DNA of 64,000 nt, taken from contig OZ004587.1 of assembly GCA_963924555.1 (NCBI GenBank), positions 7,456,075 to 7,520,074 of the forward strand. The letters are read 5' to 3'. Both the position numbers and the translations under genes were made by a program. Shown piece by piece: positions 24,001-37,714 of this stretch. A model generated the notes under the pieces. That model was not told the DNA's origin. It worked only from the letters and a program-made list of their open reading frames with translations, and ran no database searches. This stretch comes from Crambe crambe. Its lineage: Eukaryota; Porifera; Demospongiae; Poecilosclerida; Crambeidae. Numbering within the stretch: the first letter of the stretch is position 1; each line of letters begins with the position of its first letter.

Positions 24001-25176
24001 ACACATACCCGTCTAGGTCAGACTGATACACTATTGATCCAGGGGTAGGCTCTGCCTCTTTCCCACGGCCATGAGTGAAGGAGCGTATGACAGGGTTCCT
24101 GACAGCTCCTCTCAGTTTGTCTGCACCCACATCATCAAACTGCACTGATCCTGGGGGAAGTATCTGAATATTTGTTGCCACCTCCTTCCCCTATAGAAAA
24201 TCATTATATCAAAATAATAATTTGGTAAAGGGTCATCACAGTGCTTGGTACCCGGCCGGCCAGTCGGGTGGCTCAATAAATTGTGTGCATAAAGGGTGAA
24301 GCAATACACAGTGATTTGGTAAAGGGTAATCACAGTACTTAGGTGCAATTACTGGTATATTATCTCATAGGCGTCTTAAAGGGGCATCCGCCCCCCCCCC
24401 CCCCCCCCCCCCTTGGGATTTCAGTAATATTACATAGTTAATACAACAAGCCTACTATTCTTAGTTAGATAAGCATGGCTAAGTCCCCCAGGCTAAGAAG
24501 AATAGATCAAAGAATTTCCGGAAGTACCAGCTCTGAAGCTGGTATAGTTTCCTCTGCACACATATTGATAGGTGATATGATGTATAGGTAATGTCCATTG
24601 ATAATACATAAGTCATTGTTAATATCATCAAGTGGGTGCAGTTTATCCAAATTTCCGCGCACAAGCGTGCGGATACACTTGCCCCCCTTATCCCCCCCCC
24701 CCCCCCCCCGGTATAATCCTACTAAATGAAACCCTGGGTTTGGTAAAGGGTACCTGATTTGGTAAAGGGTCATCACAGTGACTGGCTCAATACTATACTA
24801 ACCTGTCTGTTCTGTATGGCAAATTCCACAGATGCCCCCAACTCAATGTCAGTCTCCACTCCACCCTTCAGTTCACTGTAATGGAAGAAGATCTGCAAAA
24901 GGGAAAGATATACCTTGATTACAGGGGTCTTCCTCTTAGAATAATAATTATGAGGGCATGGTCATTAATTACTTACATCTTTGACAATATCAGCTCGTTC
25001 TATGAAACCAAATGAGTCTTTCATTGTCTTGATGACTCCTTGGACCATCTCCACTTTAGCCGGCTGCACTAGGCGAACCAGTCTGGCACGAAGGGCACCA
25101 GTCCTATGTATTTATAGAGAAACACAATAGAATAATGAGAAAAGACCTATTTAGAATGGAACCTCTGATAAAGGAC

Positions 25177-25243
<67 letters not shown>

Positions 25244-27140
25244 TCTCTCGAAAGAGACACTCTATACAAAACAACCTCCAAAAGAGGACAACAAAGGACA
25301 AAAGAACGAGTCCCATTATTTGGAGATTCCCTTGAATTCCCATGAAAGGATATCTACGTACGTATGAGCACACCTCTTATTTTTTGCCATGTATAAGGAG
25401 ACCTCATCACCTTTACGAATCTCCCTGTCGTCATTCACGTCCGTGAAGGAGTAAGGTACAAAGAAAAACTCCTACAAGAGAAGGAAAAGTTTGGTGATAG
25501 CTAGATACACAATCCATAGGCAATAATGAGACATGAGGAAAGACTTCGTAACGTGATATTATACATTCAACATCTGTCGAAAATAACAGTCCATATTTTC
25601 AAACACACAAGATTGTGTCTCGGTCCTGAGTGATGTTGCACTGGCTAAGGAACATACGATACAGTGGAACCACTCTTAGTGAACTCTCGCAATACAAAAA
25701 CAACAATAAATATTTAAAAAAAACAACCTAGGGGCATTTTTCAATAAGGGATAAGAGATATTCAGGATATATTCAGGACAATACAAAAAAAAACCTCCCT
25801 ATTATATTTTCAAGGAACCGAATCATGCATACTGCTAATACAAAATGAACCTTTGAAGAGTGGAAACCTCTCTGTTAAGGGACAAAAATAGCTTGTCCCA
25901 AAGTGTCCAACATTAGAGGTTCTAACCATTATTATGCTGACAGTAATATTATTTTCAATCAGTTTATTTTGCTTACCCCATTTCTCTCGTATATGATTCT
26001 TCCCATTCCTGGATCATTGTAACCCTTTGAACCCTGAGAACATAACAACGAAAAAAAACTTTCGTAGGGCAAAATTTATGCATTAATTATCATGTATTTA
26101 GCCATCACCACGAAAAAATGAATGCCTTTCTGTACACTGTCAACATTGATATCCATTAATTCTGTACCATATACCTTTGCCCTTCCTCCTTCAGCAGCAG
26201 CATCCATGGAAGATCGTCCAATCACCTTGGGCTCACAATCCACCTTACCAAGGAGACGCCCCTCGCTGATGCTCTCGAAGGACACCGTGCCCGTTGGAAG
26301 CTTGACTAGCCGACGAGCTATCAGCTTACTGGTGCGAGTATCAGTACCAACTTCAAACTCGACCTCATCTAAACAGTGAAAGTAGAAATTGATAAAATCA
26401 TGTCCAAGCTAGGGAAAATTATAACAAATCTAGCATTTGATGGCAGAGCACAGAATTTGCACTTGATTTTAAATACTTTTTTCTATATTGTAATAGTGTC
26501 AGGAAAGTGACCGGCAAAACCGTAGTTTTGACTGGACATCTGTCCTGTCATGGTAACCCCTATACAAACCCTACCACTACATACCTCCAAGATTGAGTTC
26601 AGAAGAGTTACCACTGTACTGGGAGAAGTGAAAGAAGATAGACTCGTTTCGTTCGCAACAAGTGATAAAGCCAAAGCTTTGCTACAAACATGCAAAATTA
26701 ACAAGATTATTATTACAGGGGGCAGCTATAATTATTGAGTATTATTATTACAGGGGGCAGCTATAATTATCGAGGATTATTATTACAGGGGACAGCTATA
26801 ATCATTGAGGAAGGCCAATCCTTACCATCAACTTGTCTATGATTCCAGTCTCTCGGATGCTGGCATTATTGCTAAAAACAAAAAAAAACAACAAAAAAAA
26901 ACAACAAGAAATGGATCATTTTGATATGTTTTGAAACTGAAAAATAAATCCTACCTTGGTGAGTACACTGGGGAAGCAGGCTCCTGGTGCCTGTCAGGCT
27001 GACTCCGGCTGAAACTACCCCCCCTATTCCTTGATACATAAGGACTCTAGGGAGGGAGGGAGGGAGAGAGAGAGAGAGAGAGAGAGAGATCTGGATCAAC
27101 TCTCTAATGTATTTACAGTCAGTCCACTCACCTGATACAT
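14678..27140 (-). CDS. CSDE1: CSDE1/Unr, multi-cold-shock-domain RNA-binding protein
   Basis: Cytoplasmic single-stranded-RNA-binding protein of translation and mRNA decay. 24 coding exons: 27140-27132, 27046-26955, 26871-26826, 26681-26585, 26368-26175, 26033-25977, 25471-25374, 25103-24977, 24892-24803, 24190-24009, 23283-23109, 22881-22786, 22715-22668, 22602-22534, 22452-22361, 22037-21845, 21294-21215, 21027-20895, 20745-20683, 18256-18074, 16782-16678, 15429-15194, 15012-14950, 14876-14678. Phases agree; the total is 908 aa (human 798). Canonical cold-shock domains (FGFI..FFH) near residues 45-100, 210-270, 390-445, 555-610 and 735-820 alternate with degenerate ones, as in human Unr. 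The tail has VRPERLM and RQPKGPDGS, the Unr C-terminal signature. The fourth canonical domain has FFPFS where FFHYS is usual (Pro580), and the last carries a Gly/Asn-rich insert. The 9-nt first coding exon (ATG-TAT-CAG) is the least certain part. Confidence 0.93.
14879..14907. repeat. (GA)n tract at the last CSDE1 splice acceptor
   Basis: On the sense strand this is CT repeats running directly into CCTAG, the acceptor of the last exon. Confidence 0.9.
16197..16508. repeat. Three tandem copies of a 104-bp unit
   Basis: Starts GTTACTTAAAGCCCTCC at 16197, 16301 and 16405, nearly identical units, inside a CSDE1 intron. The high identity suggests recent amplification. Confidence 0.9.
16628..16655. 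repeat. poly-C tract
   Basis: About 28 C just downstream (in sense) of the donor of CSDE1 exon 16678-16782. It reads as poly-G in the transcript. Confidence 0.9.
16862..16990. mobile_element. Hairpin MITE, copy 1 of a three-copy family
   Basis: Inverted arms are built on the words TTCACCTTGCCCCTTGATCA, CACTATAACTG and TTTGGTTAAGAAT. Related copies lie at 21433-21592 and 43848-44036. All three sit in introns (CSDE1 twice, CDC42SE once). This copy has a shortened right arm. Confidence 0.7.
17000..18060. other. Intronic DNA without an exon
   Basis: Long CSDE1 intron (16783-18073). It holds an AT-rich stretch near 16990-17015, a GC-richer unique block (17020-17750) with no recognised gene, and a copy of the dispersed words GAGACCACCTCT and AAAGACCACTTGG (17890-17990) also seen at 3700-3890 and 45800-45990. 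Confidence 0.5.
18785..18985 (-). mobile_element. tRNA-derived SINE
   Basis: Read on the minus strand from 18982, the head looks like a tRNA with both pol III internal promoter boxes: an A-box-like stretch around 18953-18974 (tagtcgtgcggtagtgggttgg) and a clear B box GGGTTCGAGCCC at 18921-18932. A T-rich linker and a body follow toward 18785. The anticodon arm and acceptor pairing are not intact, so I call a SINE rather than a tRNA gene. The 3' boundary is approximate. It lies in a CSDE1 intron in sense orientation. Confidence 0.65.
19030..19440. repeat. Tandem degenerate T-rich/A-rich repeats
   Basis: Three or four imperfect units of about 110-125 bp, each with a run of TTTTTTGTTTTTG, GATTGAATTCTGATGAT and AACCAAAAGA..GACAAACAA. 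Inside a CSDE1 intron. The minus-strand open frame of 141 codons here is a low-complexity artefact. Confidence 0.7.
19690..19910. repeat. Purine-rich GAGAGA repeats
   Basis: Imperfect repeats of a unit of about 70 bp (gaagatgaaagagcaaggga, agagagaggc). Reads as a pyrimidine-rich stretch in the CSDE1 sense strand, but is not next to an exon. Confidence 0.6.
21028..21087. repeat. (GA)n tract at the acceptor of CSDE1 exon 20895-21027
   Basis: About 28 GA units. On the sense strand these are CT repeats ending in CTCATAG, the acceptor itself. Confidence 0.95.
21433..21592. mobile_element. Hairpin MITE, copy 2
   Basis: Shares TTTCAAACACCAG, AGAGAGTGGA, ATCAGCTCTCTGTTGATGCA and the TTAAGAATTGAGAAAGTTA..CAGTTATAGTGAATGATCA arm with 43848-44036. 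The left arm is degraded. Confidence 0.7.
22170..22310. repeat. Degenerate tandem repeats (aggacatcatgttaggacaa)
   Basis: Four to five imperfect units of roughly 30-35 bp in a small CSDE1 intron. Confidence 0.65.
23284..23360. repeat. Purine-rich tract at a CSDE1 acceptor
   Basis: G/GA-rich on the plus strand. On the sense strand this is a C/CT tract ending in the acceptor CCAG of exon 23109-23283. Confidence 0.8.
25180..25241. repeat. (GA)n microsatellite
   Basis: About 30 GA units inside a CSDE1 intron. It interrupts a copy of the dispersed TGGAACCTCTGATAAAGGAC repeat and begins about 77 bases upstream of the exon 24977-25103 acceptor. Confidence 0.95.
27047..27088. repeat. Purine tract at the CSDE1 exon 2 acceptor
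   Basis: (GGGA)n then (GA)n. On the sense strand a CT tract running into CCCTAG, the acceptor. Confidence 0.9.
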
Positions 27141-27930
27141 AAGTAACAATTTTTGTATTAGTTTTGTAGATTTAAATAAAAGTGTAGAAATTTCCTCCTT
27201 TCAGACGAAACGATGAGTTTTTTAAACTCTCCTATTCAGTAATCAAAATACTATAGGTCCAATGTGGACAGCAATCTTAAAAATTTGTCAATTCTGATAA
27301 ACTAAGTGAAGAGATGGCTGATTAAAAAATTACTGTTCTGATCTGATTTTCCATTGAATAAGTGCAATCAAAAAATAGTATTGGTATGCAAAGGGCGTTT
27401 TTTTTTGTTTTTTTTTTACTATTAATTTCTTCAGTTGTATGTAGTATCAGCGCCTAAAACAAGAGATTTAAAAAAGAAGAAAATGAGTGGTGAGCTTTAA
27501 TTAGAATACAGTGACACTCACTGCAGGTACCTATTATGTAGCTATGTTACACTAAACTATTATTCTCGGTACCAACTCACTAAATGGAGATGAATACAGA
27601 AAAATGGTGGGAGGAGAGAGAGGGGAAGAAAAATGTCGGTTGTTTCAGTCGCGTGTTTTCTGGAGTTCGGAATGCTGAATGAAGATAGGTACTTGCTGGA
27701 GCGCTAAGGTGGCAGTGAGAATGGCAGAAAAGTGCTCTTCCTCCCTCTAGCTCTGAAACGGAGAGAATGTTTCAGTAAGTACAAACCCCGGCCGGGCCCT
27801 CAGAAAAAAAAAAAGATGTTATGACATCATCATCCATTCCAAAAATATTTTTTTCCTGGTCGAGGGAACAATTTTTTACGGCTACCGTTGCCTAGTAACG
27901 TAACAGGAGAATCAAAAACCTTACTCAGTT
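27141..27930. promoter_or_regulatory. Shared upstream region of CSDE1 (-) and NME5 (+)
   Basis: Head-to-head start codons are 790 bases apart. No TATA box could be assigned with confidence. A possible non-coding CSDE1 first exon lies on the minus strand at about 27581-27760, ending at a GTGAGT donor. Regulation of the pair from one promoter is inference. Confidence 0.45.
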
Positions 27931-29209
27931 ATGGAAGAAGATTTCCCTCTCTTCCCAGATCCTCCTGCAGTTACAGTGGAAAGGACTCTTGCTATCATCA
28001 AACCTGATGCTATTCGATATGCTGAGCACATCATTGAAGAGATAAAGTCCAAGGGTTTCAATATCTTACAGGTATACCTTGTATCTCTTCAAGCTCACTA
28101 GAGTATTTTAAGCTACCATATTTTATGCATACTTTCCTTGTAAGAAGAGCATCCCATAAGCTACTCAATTTTTTTTTCTTGTAGCAAAAGAGAGTACGAC
28201 TCACACCAGAGGAGGCATCAGAATTTTATGCAGAGCACTATGGAAAAATGTTCTTCACTAGCCTCATTGCTTATATACACAGGTAAAGCTCACTGCAGTA
28301 GTTTAATGTAATATCCAATAGCTCCTCTGTTGTCTTTGTAACCCTATAGTGATGATATCATTGTTATGATTTTGGCCAAACAAGATGCGATCCAAGAGTG
28401 GAAAGATCTGATTGGTCCAACCAACCCCACACGAGCAAAGGAGGAAGCACCCACTTCCCTGAGGGCACGTTATGGACACGACCAAACAAGGAATGCAGTT
28501 CATGGTAGTGATCATTACTACACAGCCGAAAAGGAAATCAGGTTTGTTGCTGAACTGTAAGAGTTTTTGTACATTAGCTATGTCCTCACTCTAATCATCC
28601 CCAATGAAGTAGAGGGGTAGCCTCATTTTTCGGGGTACAGTGAATGGAACTTCAGAATAGACACACTTGGGACCCAGCCTTTAGTCCTTCGTAAATGGAT
28701 GCTAGTGGTGCAGTTAATTATGATTGTTCTTTTATCCACTGTAGAAACTGGAAATCATCACATTAAATAGGGGTGCTCTCATGTTATCATGTTGTTGTTG
28801 TTTTTTTAGGTTTATGTTCCCCCAGACTATAACAGAACCCATCTACCATGGGCAGCTTGCACGAGACTACTTGCAGAAGCACGTCAACCCTGTTCTCCTC
28901 AAAGGCCTTGCTGAACTTGCCAAGAAAAAGCCTGAAGACCCCACTGTAAGATATATAAGCATAATAATATTATAGTGGACCCACTCTATCCTTCGTAGAG
29001 AGATCGATTGTCCTCTTTTTTTAAGGATGTAGATTGTCCTTTGTCCTCTGGCAGAGTGTCCTTTATCAGAGGCCTACATAGGTGGAGGGTTGTGCCCCCA
29101 CATAAAAGCATCCACAACAGATGTTAACACTCTGTATTATATAATTATGCAGGTTTTTTTGGCAGAGTGGCTTCTTGACAATAACCCAAACAAGCCAGGA
29201 ATTGCATAA
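27931..29209 (+). CDS. NME5: NME5-like nucleoside diphosphate kinase homolog with Dpy-30 tail
   Basis: Five exons, 27931-28071, 28185-28282, 28350-28541, 28810-28945 and 29153-29209, phases matching, 207 aa (human NME5 212). An NDK domain runs from ERTLAIIKPDAI to the active-site block NAVHGSD, with the histidine that is phosphorylated in active kinases present. The C-terminus has a Dpy-30-type helical motif (QLARDYLQKHVNPVLLKGLA) and closes with AEWLLDNNPNKP, nearly the human ending. NME5 is known from ciliated and flagellated cells, where it belongs to the radial spoke; that role here is by homology. It starts at the first ATG after the CSDE1/NME5 shared upstream region. The next gene downstream on the same strand starts about 775 bases later. 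Confidence 0.95.
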
Positions 29210-29249
29210 CATAATATATTTCATTCTCTGTATACAGACAACAGTTTTA

Positions 29250-29255
29250 ATTAAA
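29250..29255 (+). terminator. Possible polyadenylation signal ATTAAA for NME5
   Basis: ATTAAA 41 bases after the NME5 stop. A common variant, so only moderate support. Confidence 0.45.
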
Positions 29256-29664
29256 CAGCAGCAATTGTATTATAAGCGCTCCTTACTCTAATTAATGCTC
29301 ACCGCGTACCGCGCCCCACTTCAATTAATGCACACCTCTATTATAAACGATCATGTGAAGGCTGTTGTAAACTGAACCTTGAGATCATGAGATCGACTGA
29401 AAAGAGATTATACTAAAGAGATATAAGAGATACCGCGAAGGTAAAGTGCTAAGCTAGGGCTGCATGCAAACTTCCATAACAGCATTGACAAAAAAGTATG
29501 CAGTGTTAACTAAGTTCTATATGTAGCTGGCTAGCAGTTAGTCACTTTGCTGTCAAATGATATTACTAAATATTTAGTGTTGTCAGCATTGATAGAAGTA
29601 AGGGATTGACTTTTGATCGATTGCTGAGTCAAGGCATTTCAAGAATAAGATCGTGCACAGAATA

Positions 29665-29875
29665 AGGTAAAGCGGGGCTATTTCGAACGGTGGGGCTATT
29701 CTGTAGGGTCAAATATTTTCAAAACTCCTCGAGCTTATGAGCTCTATTTTGAAAGGTATATTCTACTATTATAGTAGATTATATCCTCCAACATTGAGCT
29801 CAGAAGCCTGAGTAGTTTCAGAAATATTTGAACAATACAGAATTACCCGCCGTTCGAAATAGCCCCGCTTTACCT
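29665..29875. mobile_element. Palindromic MITE with TA target duplication, copy 1
   Basis: 211 bp, ends AGGTAAAGCGGGGCTATTT and its inverse, flanked by TA on both sides (29663-29664, 29876-29877). The centre is TCTACTATTATAGTAGA, so the whole unit can fold as one hairpin. A second copy in opposite orientation is at 37325-37536. TA target duplication and size fit a Tc1/mariner-type MITE. Confidence 0.85.
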
Positions 29876-29984
29876 TATAAAGAGAACCTGAGTAGACATT
29901 GATCTACAAGTTTATTGTGTATGGCTAGCTGAATTGTATCGTTTTGTTGCTATGATGATAACAACCATTTCTAAATAGAAAGCG

Positions 29985-35236
<5,252 letters not shown>

Positions 35237-35990
35237 TCATACACGAATAACTTCCTCATAATCAATTGTTAGTAGTAACTAACTATAGTACCTCACCCAT
35301 AATAGCTAATAATTCATTTTTAGTGCTTTTATGATCAAATATTCTATTTTTTTAATAACATTAATTACCTGGGTATTATTAGTCTTGATCTCGCAGGCAA
35401 GACAGCCTTTTTTTTTTCCTCGGCTGCGAAAAATTAAATTAAAAAAAAAGCGGTCTGGCCCACGAGACTACCAACAGTGGAACCGACACTCTGAAAGAGG
35501 ACAAACCTTTCAACAAGGAAGTAGCTACTCTGTATTCTCACAACCTCTCTACAAAGGACAAGAAGTTGTGTCCATTATGTTCAGTGTAGCTACACACACT
35601 TGATACCCACGCAGGCCTTATTTTCATGTCACTCTTGTGATGATAAGTATAGAAAGTATAACCATAGCCACCATCCTGATAAAGGACACTCGAGCCTCTC
35701 AAACTAAATAGCTAGTACCAGCTATATGCACTCTCATAGCTACAAAATAACCTCCAAAAGAGTCCACAAAGAAAGAAAATACAAAAGGCTGGATCCCAAG
35801 TGTGTCCACTATTTGGAAGTTTCACCATACACTTATCATGATCATGAGTGAGTTAGTTTTTTTTTGTTTTTGTTTTTGTTTTTTTTGTTTTTTGCATATA
35901 CACACACACACTGTAAAAATAAATGTGTAAAAACAACCCATTTTTAGGTTGTCTGAGTTACAAATGTTTATATATAAAATTGGACTGTTT
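35237..35990. other. Convergent intergenic region, TBC gene and 7TM receptor
   Basis: No gene. A small inverted-repeat element lies at about 35383-35472 (ends TAGTCTtgatCTCG and CGAGACTA), and two copies of the CAGTGGAACC..GACACTC dispersed repeat at 35476-35600 and 35690-35830. T-rich run at 35858-35895. Confidence 0.55.
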
Positions 35991-37172
35991 TTACAAGTTT
36001 AAACTCCCATAACCAGTGTCATGAGTTACATTTTGTGTGATGCTAGTGAACTCTCCGGTGTATTCCACATTGAAGAAGGATTCGCTGGGAGCAGACACTC
36101 GAGTGGATGGGGGAGCAGTAGCCTCCTCTCCCACGAAGACTCGTTCATATTGTTGATTTTCAGTTTGAAGTGGTTGATCTACAACACAGCAGTAACAGCA
36201 GCACTTACTTATAACCACATCTTTCCACCCTATAGCTGTTTTTTTAATGTTCCTCCACTGAAACTTCTTGTTAGAGTAAAGATAGGTCATGAATCCCAGA
36301 GGCACTATAAACTGAGAAAATGGTATAGCACCATTATACACTGCTAGGAACCAAAAAGGAAATCTCTTCTTTGTGATAGTGCCATAATATATACCAATAA
36401 ACAGACCTACAGTCTCTATGAGAGCAGAAACCACCATGAACGACATTAAGATTAAAGTTTGTCGCATTGTTTTCAAGTGTTGGTGTCGTGTGAGTCGATA
36501 GATATAAGCGTATTTACAAAACTGCACTGCTATGGCAATGAAAATTAAAATGATGGCAAGGCAGAGTATGCCAAACATACCAAATCCAAACAACCCTTGA
36601 TCTATGAGACCAAATCTCAAAGTTGTGCAGTTTCGATCGATTGTTCGCATCCAACAAGTAGCAGTGTTATGCATACCATAAGTATCGTGATGAAAAGGAA
36701 TCCACAAGAAAGCCAAGGGACCAAGCACGACAATACTCAATACCAATGTTTCCACGCATATCCTAGCCTTTCTCGATCTCTTCAAGGGGGAGAAGAAGTC
36801 TTTTGAATGCAAGTGCGAGTATATTGTGCACACAAGGAGTATTGATATACACAAAGCAAGCACATACATCACTAAGGCACACCAGAGAATGAAGAAAGCA
36901 ATCCATTTGCACAATTCATCACCATTTCTAGCATCATATAAAGGATCGATGTTCAGTCCAATGCAGCCAAACTGTATCACTGTCACAGCACTCAGGTAGA
37001 TGAAAAATCGCTGTAGTGTGGTGTTGTAGGCCTTATGGAAAATGAGGAGTACAATAATTATGAGTGTAAGAACGAAGAAAACCATTGCGGACACACTCAT
37101 GGAGTAACTTAGAAGAAGGACTTGAGAGATATTGAGTTCCAGACAGTTTAGGTAGAACTGGTTATCATCCAT
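35991..37172 (-). CDS. Seven-transmembrane receptor, probably a G-protein-coupled receptor
   Basis: A single exon of 393 aa. Seven hydrophobic segments at about residues 28-47, 55-75, 90-118, 138-160, 193-218, 238-264 and 274-299. A short extracellular N-terminus has one N-glycosylation site (Asn14, NIS). Cys88 before helix 3 and Cys173 in the second extracellular loop (ATCW) are placed for the usual disulphide. There is no DRY motif at helix 3, and the CW pair is more typical of class B/adhesion, cAMP-receptor and GPR157-type receptors than of rhodopsin-type. The tail has a cysteine cluster CCCYCC (about 324-329), likely palmitoylated. Ligand unknown. It is divergent from HMG20A with 542 bases between starts. 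I recognise the fold, not the family. Confidence 0.75.
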   Translation of the reverse strand: MDDNQFYLNCLELNISQVLLLSYSMSVSAMVFFVLTLIIIVLLIFHKAYNTTLQRFFIYLSAVTVIQFGCIGLNIDPLYDARNGDELCKWIAFFILWCALVMYVLALCISILLVCTIYSHLHSKDFFSPLKRSRKARICVETLVLSIVVLGPLAFLWIPFHHDTYGMHNTATCWMRTIDRNCTTLRFGLIDQGLFGFGMFGILCLAIILIFIAIAVQFCKYAYIYRLTRHQHLKTMRQTLILMSFMVVSALIETVGLFIGIYYGTITKKRFPFWFLAVYNGAIPFSQFIVPLGFMTYLYSNKKFQWRNIKKTAIGWKDVVISKCCCYCCVVDQPLQTENQQYERVFVGEEATAPPSTRVSAPSESFFNVEYTGEFTSITQNVTHDTGYGSLNL

Positions 37173-37324
37173 TGTAGCTAGCTACTTGATCCTATATATA
37201 TATATAATATATTTAGAGTCTAGGCATACACTGAGTTTGTGAAATTTATCAAGCTAGACTAGTAGCAACTGATATTAAACCAATATCATGATTATCAGGT
37301 TTGGTACAATTTTTGAGTAAAGTA

Positions 37325-37536
37325 AGGTATTAGCGGGGCTATTTCGAATGGCGGGTAATTCCGTATTGTTCAAATATTTCTGAAACTACTGAAGCTTCTG
37401 AGCTCAATGTTGGAGAATATAATCTACTATAATAGTAGAATATATTCTTCAAAATAGAGATCATAAGCTCGAGGAGTTTTGAAAATATTTGACCCTACGG
37501 AATAGCCCCACCGTTCGAAATAGCCCCGCTTTGCCT
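37325..37536. mobile_element. Palindromic MITE with TA target duplication, copy 2
   Basis: 212 bp, the reverse complement of 29665-29875 with scattered substitutions, flanked by TA (37323-37324, 37537-37538). It lies in the upstream region shared by the 7TM receptor and HMG20A. Confidence 0.85.
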
Positions 37537-37714
37537 TACTTTGGAAGTAGCTTATGCAGCTAATAGCTAATAGAATATTAAATAATTAAATAGTTATGAT
37601 TAAAGCTATCTAGAAATTTTAATCTCCAGCAATTTAACAAACCTCAATGTAGTTGCACTGAATAAATGGTTTGGAAATGGTCGTTATCACTAAAGGCGCG
37701 ATTTGAAAAACAAG

